Source: Saprospiraceae bacterium
GTDB lineage: Bacteria; Bacteroidota; Bacteroidia; Chitinophagales; Saprospiraceae
Direction: 5' to 3'
Length of the DNA stretch: 41,978 bases
NCBI GenBank assembly: GCA_026982695.1
Contig: JALSGS010000049.1
Coordinates: forward strand, 1-41,978
The translations under genes were made by a program, and so were the position numbers. This document shows, one piece after another, positions 35,158-41,978 of this stretch. Each line of letters opens with the position of its first letter. Positions within the stretch are counted from its first letter, which is position 1. Under the pieces are notes generated by a model, which was given only the letters and a program-made list of their open reading frames with translations, searched no databases and was not told the origin of the DNA.

Positions 35158-35862
35158 ATGTGCACAGCCCTATGGCTTAGCTACCTGTGGCTAGCCATTA
35201 CCCAATGGTGGAGTTGTAGCCTTGTCACCGATCCATATGTACCTCCTGCTGCCGAATACGATTACTTTCCCCTGGCCATAGGTGACACGCAATACTTCCA
35301 CGTCGATTCCATACTTTTCGATACCGGGCTGGGACAACGCCTTGTCGATACCGTGCAATTAGAAGTACGACAAATCATCACCGACACCTTCTCCGACCAG
35401 CTCGGCCGCCTGTGGTACCGCTACCAGTGCTACGAACGCTATCCAAATGACAGCACTTGGTCGGCCTACCTCGCCGGCACCTACCTCAACGACGGGCATC
35501 GACTCATCCAGCAAGAGGCCAACCTGCAGCTCGTACTACTCGTCTTCCCCCTTTCGGAAAATACGAGCTGGCCCCCCACTACCCTCATCAATGATCAAAC
35601 ACAAGTATATATTGTGCGTGGCGGATCCATCCACATGTTCAAAGGACGGCACGCCCGAATACTGCCAGCACCAGATACAGCACAAGCGACAAACAGGCAA
35701 ATACGCCTGGCCCAACAAGTCGGCCTCATCGAATACCGATATACACGAGATACCTATGCGCGGGGCATAGGCCTGATTCGACTTAACTGGACGATCCTCG
35801 ACTCACAAAACCTCGATGCCAACGCCAGCTGGCCCGACAGGCACAAAAGGGATTTATCCTGA
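35158..35862 (+). CDS. hypothetical exported protein, possible lipoprotein
   Basis: 234 residues. N-terminal hydrophobic leader ending 'QWWSCSLVTDP'; Cys 20 could be lipidated although W at -2 is unusual. Then 'YDYFPLAIGDTQYFHVDSIL', 'DTVQLEVRQIITDTF', 'WSAYLAGTYLNDGHRLI' and a final 'RGIGLIRLNWTILDSQ'. The 'YFPL..G....Y.VDS' and 'GIGLI' blocks recur in short Bacteroidota lipoproteins with no assigned function. 32 bases behind the PLD gene and the last gene before the terminator. No family named. Confidence 0.6.
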   Translation: MCTALWLSYLWLAITQWWSCSLVTDPYVPPAAEYDYFPLAIGDTQYFHVDSILFDTGLGQRLVDTVQLEVRQIITDTFSDQLGRLWYRYQCYERYPNDSTWSAYLAGTYLNDGHRLIQQEANLQLVLLVFPLSENTSWPPTTLINDQTQVYIVRGGSIHMFKGRHARILPAPDTAQATNRQIRLAQQVGLIEYRYTRDTYARGIGLIRLNWTILDSQNLDANASWPDRHKRDLS

Positions 35863-36003
35863 AGATGTATCGAAAGTGAAACTTTCTTGCACTCAAATGC
35901 ATTGATTCATACACATTGTACAAGTAATGAACGCAACACCTAAACACGTTTCTTTTAAAAAACCAAGCACTTAAACCACTTACTACACGCGTTCTCTTGT
36001 TTT

Positions 36004-36038
36004 GAGGCCACTTCGCTTGTAGAAGTGGCCTCTTTTTT
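36004..36038 (+). terminator. Rho-independent terminator of the sigma/PLD gene run
   Basis: 11-bp perfect stem GAGGCCACTTC (36004-36014) with GAAGTGGCCTC (36022-36032), loop of seven, followed by TTTTTT at 36033-36038. Plus-strand orientation; it stands 142 bases after the last plus-strand gene. The 35863-36003 stretch and 36039-36134 show no gene. Confidence 0.88.
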
Positions 36039-36134
36039 ATGCATAGAAAAAGGCATGAGCATACACAACCTACTGGTGTATTTCAAATGAGACGTCCAAC
36101 ATGCAGCGAGGTTGAATGGATAGCGCACGGAATG

Positions 36135-36833
36135 CTATAAGTTGTAGCACAGATAGTGCATCTGCGGGTCGTGTACGAGAACATCTGACTGAGCGCGTAT
36201 AATGGCATCGCCTACCTGCTCTGGTAAAGGACGCTCGCTCAAGTGACACAGTGCATTTTCCTTCCAACTGATCATGCGGAGCAAAGGGCGCAACCAGCGA
36301 ATCAGCTCGTAATGCCCTCCGCTCAAGTCCAACTGATACAGTAGGTAATTTTGCATGGGTATAATCGCTTCTATTTCTCTACGTAGCGCCACCTCGCCCA
36401 ACAAGGCATCGCCACTGTCATTTGTGTCGGCCCGATTTGCCTGATTGCTCCTCTTGGCATGTGCCGCTCGGCCGCTCTGTCCAGCCGCCATGAGCTCATG
36501 TATATTGATCAGCACCAACTGCACTTCTGGCATATCGCGCACGAAGTGCGCCAGCCACAACTTGCCCTCCTCGGAAATGCAAAAATCCATTATTGTAACA
36601 AACAACAAGCGCACACCCAAAAACTCATCTGCCAACGACCGCACCACTTTCGGATGAAAAAACTGCAAGCTCTTCAACTGATCAATACCAGCTCGGGTAC
36701 TGTACACCTTGGCATTTGGATGCAACAGCTGTACCCTACCATACATGAGCCCCTGCTCCGATAGTCCTATCACATTGTGCAAATGTTGTGGATGGCCGTT
36801 CATCTCTGGATCACAAAACAACAAGGCGCGCAT
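36135..36833 (-). CDS. unrecognised protein, downstream partner of the Hsp70-like gene
   Basis: 232 residues, no signal peptide. N-terminus 'MRALLFCDPEMNGHPQHLHN' and 'LRPLLRMISWKENALCHLSE' near the end; mixed alpha/beta look with 'FLGVRLLFVTIMDFCISEEG' in the middle. No family recognised. The start is uncertain: the same frame is open upstream and reads 'QQYRLFDWSEKR' immediately before the ATG, which is as protein-like as the annotated part, and no ribosome site decides it. The upstream frame runs 34 bases into this gene. Either translational coupling, or the two are pieces of one gene split by a frameshift. Function not assigned. Confidence 0.5.
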   Translation of the reverse strand: MRALLFCDPEMNGHPQHLHNVIGLSEQGLMYGRVQLLHPNAKVYSTRAGIDQLKSLQFFHPKVVRSLADEFLGVRLLFVTIMDFCISEEGKLWLAHFVRDMPEVQLVLINIHELMAAGQSGRAAHAKRSNQANRADTNDSGDALLGEVALRREIEAIIPMQNYLLYQLDLSGGHYELIRWLRPLLRMISWKENALCHLSERPLPEQVGDAIIRAQSDVLVHDPQMHYLCYNL

Positions 36834-38179
36834 TCGCTTCTCAGACCAATCAAATAACCTGTATTGTTGCTTGAAAAGGTGGCCACATCTTCAGCAGACA
36901 ATACCAGCACGCACGACTCTTTTTGGGGCGCCACCTCTTGTTGTACACCATGGTCAGCAGCCCCTTCAGGCACCTCCTGCACGGGCTGCCATCGCACCAC
37001 CTCAGCTTGAGCGATGTGTGGATTCTGAAACGCATAATACGCATAGACGTGCGCTTCCATATTGTCAGGAGCGAGCACTCGACTCAGCGCTTTGATCGCC
37101 TTTTGACGCATGTCGGCGTACTTTTCCTCATCGCGCGCCAGGCCAAACGGCTCGTGCAGCAACAAAGCCTGATATTCCAAAAACGCCATCACGTCCTGTG
37201 CCGCTGGCACCATGAAATAGCTGTCGGCCGTGTCTACGCTCACGCCCTGAAACATGGATGCATAGAGAAAAACGCGTTCCAGTGCGTCGGCAGACAATAC
37301 CTGGCTCGTGACCGGAGCGAAGTGCTGCGCAAAGACCTTGCGCGAAACCTCAGGATCTGGTGCATCACACAACTGCAAAAACAACAACCATGACCACACA
37401 GCTATGTGTACCGACTGGAGTGCCTCGGGCAAGACAGGCGTCTGGATATCATACGGACGAGATTTGAACTGCATATACCACTGACGAGCCTCGGGAGGCA
37501 TCTTTTGTCCCTCAAACACCCGCTTTTTGAGAAAGCGGCCAAACCAAAACCATTGATCTACCGCTGCGGTGGAGTCCTGAATCTTGGCATTGGGAATGCG
37601 CTGGCGTGGCGGCTCCCCGCATGCGATGATAGCCTCCATGAGCGGCACCAGTAAGGGCAGCGATTGCAAGTGGTGGGCTTCCAGACCGCTCAGCAGTGCT
37701 TCCGCAAACGACTCTGCCGCAGGGGCATCTACTGGCCGATGCTTGCAAGTCCACACAAAGGCATATAACAAGGCACGCCGCCAGATCCGAAAATGGCTCA
37801 ATGCCTCCTCATCCGCTAGCGCATCCGACTCGGCCTTAGAAGAGCTGTACCAATGCCCCTGAGCACTCATGTCATCTTCGATTAGCCCATCGGGCAATCG
37901 GTAGGCAGCCCGCAGCGAATCGGCCAGTGCCCTATCAGCTATCTTAAAGTGACGCACACAGCCCAACGGGATAAACAACTGCCCCTCGTTGTTGGAAAAA
38001 CTCCTGTACACCGTCAATTCGTGAATGGCTTCAGGTGGCACATCCGTTTGCCGCTGCTCGTCCACCACCCACAAGCTGATCGGGATGGACAGGCAAAATG
38101 ACGTGGCTACGCCCAAACATCTTGCGCACCTCTTGTACAAACCACGGGTTCTGCACGCTGCCACCCACCAAGAGCACAT
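36800..38179 (-). CDS. unrecognised protein overlapping the Hsp70-like gene
   Basis: 459 codons from the first possible start at 38179, but the first ~50 lie opposite the conserved end of the Hsp70-like gene (38031-38179) in another frame, so the true start is probably near or after 38031, where only TTG/GTG codons occur ('LTVYRSF' at ~38017); the next ATG is at 37870. Body: a helical soluble protein ('RIWRRALLYAFVWTCKHRPV', 'SLPLLVPLMEAIIACGEPPR', 'WSWLLFLQLCDAPDPEV'), no signal or membrane segment, no recognised family. It could be the C-terminal extension of the Hsp70-like protein cut off by a frameshift. Not assigned a function. Confidence 0.5.
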   Translation of the reverse strand: MCSWWVAACRTRGLYKRCARCLGVATSFCLSIPISLWVVDEQRQTDVPPEAIHELTVYRSFSNNEGQLFIPLGCVRHFKIADRALADSLRAAYRLPDGLIEDDMSAQGHWYSSSKAESDALADEEALSHFRIWRRALLYAFVWTCKHRPVDAPAAESFAEALLSGLEAHHLQSLPLLVPLMEAIIACGEPPRQRIPNAKIQDSTAAVDQWFWFGRFLKKRVFEGQKMPPEARQWYMQFKSRPYDIQTPVLPEALQSVHIAVWSWLLFLQLCDAPDPEVSRKVFAQHFAPVTSQVLSADALERVFLYASMFQGVSVDTADSYFMVPAAQDVMAFLEYQALLLHEPFGLARDEEKYADMRQKAIKALSRVLAPDNMEAHVYAYYAFQNPHIAQAEVVRWQPVQEVPEGAADHGVQQEVAPQKESCVLVLSAEDVATFSSNNTGYLIGLRSECAPCCFVIQR

Positions 38180-39365
38180 GCGTGACCTGGCTCTTGCGCC
38201 GGTCTGCCTTTTCCAAGATGTCGGCTACCATGGCCGGAATAGTCGTCAGCGTCTTGTCGATCGATTGCAGTACCACGCGCTGATGAGCAAACAGGCGCGC
38301 TGTGGCCTCTTTGAGCTGCTGCGCCGTCACCTTTATATCGATCTGCTGCCCATTGGGCAAGGCTGCTCCCGCCAATACTTCTGGCTGGTCGAGCAAGGGC
38401 GGCAATAGTCTATCCCATTCCTCGTCAGGCCCTGCACTGGCCAGCGTACGTGACAGCTGGATTTTCAACTTCTCTACCAGCGCACCCAACCGCTCGAGCA
38501 CCAGCTGGCGCTGCAGCTCATCTTGCGGCAACTGCACCTGATCCAGAAGAAACATCTCCACTAACAGGCGATCCAGGTCCTGACCACCTACATCCTGGTA
38601 GCGCGAGATCGCCAGATTGCGCACCAGCAAGCCCTGCTGTACATCGTAGCGAATCTCCAGCAGCGACAAGTCACAAGTGCCACCGCCAAAGTCGATCACC
38701 AACCAAGTAGTAGGTGTCGTGCTGTGCACTAGCGATTGGCGCACGGCCATGGGGCACTCGTTCAAATAGCCCACCAAGGCTGCATTGGGCTCATCAGCCA
38801 TCAGGTTGCCCTCGTGCTCAATGCGCGCATAACGGGCAGCCTCCACTACGTCGCGCCGCTGAGCATGCTGAAACGAAGCTGGCACCGTGATGACCACATT
38901 GCGCCACACCACATCCTGACGCAGCATCATGCGCCGGCAAAAGTTGAGCACCTTGCCCGACAGCTTGGCTGGATGGTTGTAGTCTTCGTGTTGCGCATCC
39001 TTGTACCACGTAGCCGCAGCACTCGTACCTAAGTCGAGCTTGAAGTGGTAAAAAAGGTTTTTGTAACGCTGAAAACGCGGGCTGCCTTTGAGCTGGTACA
39101 CCCTGTTGCCGATAAAGGGCCGATTGCGCGCATCCAGTGCGATGGCAGAAGCGACGAAAATGTCTTCCTCCGGCACGTCCATGGGCAATGGCGAACGTTG
39201 TTCAAATCGCTAAAACTTCACCGGCAAGTGGTCTAACGAGCCCTGCCCTAGATCCGCACTATCTATGTAGGCCACCAAAGTGTAGGTCGTACCCAGATCG
39301 ATGCCGTAAAACACGCGATACGTACTGGAAAGCCTCGAAATGCTCGGCACAAGCCATCCTGCCAT
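38031..39365 (-). pseudogene. Hsp70-like ATPase, interrupted by an in-frame TAG
   Basis: Reads as a divergent Hsp70 nucleotide-binding domain. Seen in order: phosphate-1 'YGIDLGTTYTLVAYI' (~residue 18 onward, from ATG 39365; ATG 39401 also possible), 'ITVPASFQHAQRRDVVEAAR', 'ADEPNAALVGYL', phosphate-2 'LVIDFGGGTCDLSLLEI', 'VGGQDLDRLLVE', and the adenosine loop 'HVLLVGGSVQNPWFVQEVRK'. A TAG stop at 39210-39212 splits the N-lobe after 'DHLPVKF'; the reading frame resumes in phase directly after it. Downstream the frame ends at 38031 right after 'HPDQLV', without any recognisable substrate-binding domain. The pieces together cover only the ATPase domain. Likely a pseudogene, or an error at one base; ATPase motifs themselves look intact. 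Confidence 0.75.
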
Positions 39366-39401
39366 ATTGTTGGGTTTTAAAACATCAATGATTATTTTCA
39401 T

Positions 39402-40431
39402 TCAACTAAACAATACCTACACAAAAGTCGAAAGGTTACTCACGGAAGTAAAAAAGAGAAAGAATGGCTGCCACCGACTCAAAACACGACCCACTGAAGA
39501 CGACGCACCAACATGAATAGAAAGTGAAACATAGCACACTCCCCACACTTCGGCTTCTACCAGTAGTATAATTCTTAGAGATACACGGCTCAGGTATATC
39601 TTTGAAGACCAGATACAAATACCTAAAAACTCACAAAACGACCATGTGGAATAAAAGCAAATACCCACATTTTCCCTATCGGATCCACTCCCTTCTGCTA
39701 AAAAATTTCAACTGCGCAGACAAAAACAGCAGATCGACTCGCTACTAATTGTATCCTTGATGAAACTCCAACACCTATAGCAGCATATATATTTATTGAT
39801 AAAAAAAACAACCACTAAAAATGACAGATGAGCGAGCAATAAATCTACACTGGGCAGATAGAAAAATAGCTCTTTGAGGTTGAGGTAGATTGCTAGCAAG
39901 GTTTCTTTAAAAAAGCAATGCCGGATACTATTTACACATAGCGCTTTCGCGCAATCCTTTTGGGTCAAATTGCCTAAAACCCAAGCATAAAAAACTTCAG
40001 CAAAATTCGATTTGTACGCAGCACAGGCAATGATCCGTGCATCTCGTGATCTTCTGCCCATGCTCAGGGGAAGACAGTAAGTCAATTTTTATCCGAATGG
40101 AAGCGATGCACCACCCTTGTCGTGGATGGCTTTGGGCTGTATACGTTCTCTGCCCTATGTGGCTCCACGTCGACGAACGAGTGATGATTGCAGAACTTAA
40201 CGACACAGAACTATTACTCAATGTGGTTACTCAATCTCTATGTGCATATTGGAAAGAAAAAGAAGCATTATACCGATAACGCACACTTATACGACTCAGT
40301 GGCACTAACTAGTCCACCCGAAAGTGGCCATTGACGTGCCTGATGAAAGCAGTAGTAAAAGCCTTTGGGCAGTATCCCACAAAACGAACACGCAGTGACT
40401 AAAAGCAGCAGGGGAAAGTACTCGCTCTTAA
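39402..40431. other. about 1 kb without a recognisable gene
   Basis: Between the divergent Hsp70-like and cas8 remnants. Base composition is lower in GC than most of the window. No frame on either strand gives a convincing protein. Two short possible remnants: a minus-strand stretch around 39950-40080 reading 'FAEVFYAWVLGNLTQKDCAK', helix-turn-helix-like, and plus-strand frames at 40040-40280 that could be decayed cas8 N-terminal coding. Neither is annotated. Probably holds the promoter of the Hsp70-like gene. Confidence 0.4.
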
Positions 40432-40989
40432 CGCAAAGAAACGACAAAAGCCCACAATAATGTATATGAATGCTTGTCCACCCTACCCCATGAAGCAGTA
40501 GGGTTTGTAAGATCCATCTTCTTGCGGTTCGTCTATAACCGAGTCAAGCAACGTAGCAATTTTCACATAGAAGACGTACACATTTGGCCATTAGTCAACC
40601 TATTTCTAAACGAACTCATACCCAATATGACGCCAGAACGCATCGAAATCACACGCAAGGTGGCTGACGAGTTGGCAAGGGAAATTCATGCCAACAATGA
40701 TCAAAATCTCTATCGCCAATTAATGGGCTTATCCAGAGAAGCGAACAACTACAATAACTTCCGCACCATACTCATCCGGGCTATTCGAAAGCGCTTGCAC
40801 AGGACCAACCACTTGATGCTCGGCCTCGACGATTATGTGTCGCTTTTTGAACAGGATGAAAGCATACCTAAGTCCGATTGGAAATTGGTGCGGGATCTGA
40901 TACGTATCCGCGTCATGGAACAGCTATATCAGGCTAATTTTTTTGCGGCAACTCCCGAAATACTCGAAGAAGAAGCACCTGAAGAATAA
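40432..40989 (+). pseudogene. cas8b: type I-B Cas8 (Cst1), C-terminal remnant
   Basis: The frame is open from 40432 to the stop at 40989 but has no in-frame ATG until residue ~50 (only TTG at 40474); the C-terminus looks like the Cst1/Cas8 large subunit of type I-B Cascade: 'SIFLRFVYNRVK', 'WPLVNLFLNELIPNMTPERI' (usually xxLFLxEVMxMxxERI), 'VADELAREI', then 'FRTILIRAIRK', 'GLDDYVSLFEQDES' and 'WKLVRDLIRIRVMEQL'. Full Cst1 proteins are ~500 residues with two CxxC pairs near the N-terminus, none of which I find upstream in any frame. The first ~300 residues seem lost or decayed; three in-frame stops lie in the 300 bases before 40432. Followed 26 bases later by cas7 remnants, the family's usual gene order. 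Confidence 0.68.
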
Positions 40990-41015
40990 TTTATTTCACC
41001 AAATTCTCTGCCATT

Positions 41016-41482
41016 ATGAGCTTTATCACAGGAGTACAGATCATTCACGCCCTGGCTTCAGCTTTAAACAATGCAGGTATTTTCCCTAGCCAGGTAGCAG
41101 AAAATGCCGTGGGCATAAAAGTTATTTGTATCAACGACCGCTACTACCCCTATGTATCCGCACAGGCTTATCGCTATTGGTTGCGGCAAACACTAGAAAA
41201 ATAAGCCTCAAAGGATGGAGCATTGCTCCCACCTTTCGCGAAAAAAGTGGCCTACACAGAGGCCAACCCAATTCTCTATGCCAATGACGATGTGTTTGGC
41301 TATGTGCGCGCAACAAGTAAAAAGCGCGATGCCGCCAAAAGAGGAGCTAACCCCATCAACTCCATACAAACACGCCATCATGCGCCTTTCCCCATTTCGT
41401 GCTGGGCACACTCGTAGCACTACACAATGGCATCGCACGAGATTTTGGGACTATGAGTCGCCACAAAGGCGATCCTGTACTT
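41016..41482 (+). pseudogene. cas7b: type I-B Cas7 (Cst2/DevR) broken by frameshifts
   Basis: Backbone subunit of type I-B Cascade. Start 'MSFITGVQIIHALASALNNA' and 'YYPYVSAQAYRYWLRQTLEK' match the Cst2/DevR opening (ALNN.G, YPYVSAQAfRYWLR). Then TAA at 41202 ends the frame, but adjacent frames continue the family pattern in order: 'GWSIAPTFREK' (frame +2), 'VAYTEANPILYANDDVFGYV' (original frame), 'IMRLSPFR' (frame +1), 'GTLVALHNGIARDFGTMSRH' plus 'KGDPVL' (frame +2). So at least four indels between 41197 and 41405; the first two sit at A-tracts (41197-41201 and 41241-41246). The usual ~300-residue remainder is not recognisable after 41482. A non-functional relic unless the sequence here is wrong. 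Confidence 0.8.
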
Positions 41483-41484
41483 AA

Positions 41485-41978
41485 AAATCAGTACAGAACA
41501 TGCGCGACAGCTCGCAAGAAACACGCAACAAATCTTTCTTCAAGTCCTCAACTACACTCCACAAGAACACCAAAAACAAAACACACCACTCCTCCTCACC
41601 CAAAAGGTTAGACTCCTGTGTTTGTCACCACCCCCTACACCGCCCAATAGTACGCTCATTGCCCCAATCCATTGTTTCTAAGTTCAGATTGTCCTCACAT
41701 TGAGTAGGCCATGGTGCCCAACTCGAAAGACCGCAAAGTTCCGATTTGGAACTTCTGGATCTCACTGAACCGCTCTTCATGGACACCATACGAACACATC
41801 ACCTCTTCAAAACTCTTTTTTACAAAAAAATTTTACCATCTGCGCCATTTGAAAAAAAATACTACCGCTCATTGAGTTTTTGCAAAATACTCTAAAGGGC
41901 AAGGTTGACAAAACAATACTCATGTATTTATCTTGCGACACACCAACCTAACAACAATGACACAACAGGGAAAACACC
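41485..41978. other. decayed region to the window edge
   Basis: No intact gene. One plus-strand frame at 41704-41895 without ATG until late reads 'GHGAQLERPQSSDLELLDLT' and may be cas7 or other relic; another at 41483-41680 reads 'STEHARQLARNTQQIFLQVL'. Neither is assigned. At 41957 an ATG opens a frame cut off by the window edge. A TTGACA at about 41905 with TATCTTGC ~21 bases later could be its promoter, only partly matching TAnnTTTG. Confidence 0.35.

Noticed and set aside
40037-40279. 80-codon plus-strand frame before the cas8 remnant
   Set aside because: Could hold decayed Cas8 sequence but shows no Cst1 motif such as CxxC, so not annotated.
39402-41978. CRISPR array near the cas relics
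   Set aside because: No regularly spaced repeats of 25-40 bases seen by eye in this region; an array may lie outside the window.

Overview
The window looks like chromosomal DNA of a Bacteroidota bacterium, most like the Saprospiraceae/Chitinophagales. The evidence is type IX secretion tails (type A and type B), a SusC/SusD pair, a DUF5777 barrel next to c-type cytochromes, an RND pump fused to its outer-membrane channel, and Bacteroidota-like -7 boxes. Base composition is balanced over the first 36 kb and drops in the last 2.5 kb.

Layout. 1-0.5 kb: remnant of an IS1380-like transposase, then an orphan terminator. 0.6-2.9 kb: biotin-dependent acyl-CoA carboxylase beta subunit, then uroporphyrinogen-III synthase. 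3.1-4.9 kb: a seven-haem c-type cytochrome with a TPR tail, meeting tail-to-tail a small metal operon (HMA-domain protein plus CDF transporter). 6.5-14.5 kb: one giant secreted protein (about 2657 aa) with four Cys-rich tandem repeats and a type B sorting domain. 14.6-15.9 kb: an NhaD-type antiporter. 16.0-19.3 kb: a minus-strand cluster of three c-type cytochromes and a DUF5777 barrel, with a pair of near-duplicate haem domains. 19.5-24.5 kb: SusC-SusD-small lipoprotein operon. 25.0-31.2 kb: divalent-metal efflux operon (His-rich small protein, CzcA-TolC fusion, adaptor). 31.4-35.9 kb: a DUF2892 protein, an ECF sigma factor, a membrane-anchored barrel that may act as its anti-sigma factor, a secreted phospholipase D-like protein and a putative lipoprotein.

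36.1-42 kb is different. A divergent Hsp70-like ATPase reading frame carries an in-frame TAG and overlaps two unrecognised frames downstream. After about 1 kb without a credible gene come the C-terminal part of a type I-B Cas8 (Cst1) and a Cas7 (Cst2/DevR) broken by at least four frame changes. I read the right end as a decaying type I-B CRISPR-Cas locus. No CRISPR array is visible. Because the very long frames elsewhere (2657, 1436 and 1026 codons) are intact, general sequencing error is a poor explanation, though a local assembly fault cannot be excluded.

How the genes work together. Two separate metal-export modules (HMA+CDF, RND) and two groups of c-type cytochromes suggest an aerobic or microaerophilic cell handling divalent metals and secreting large adhesins or enzymes through the type IX system. 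All functional statements rest on motif and family recognition by eye; no search was run.
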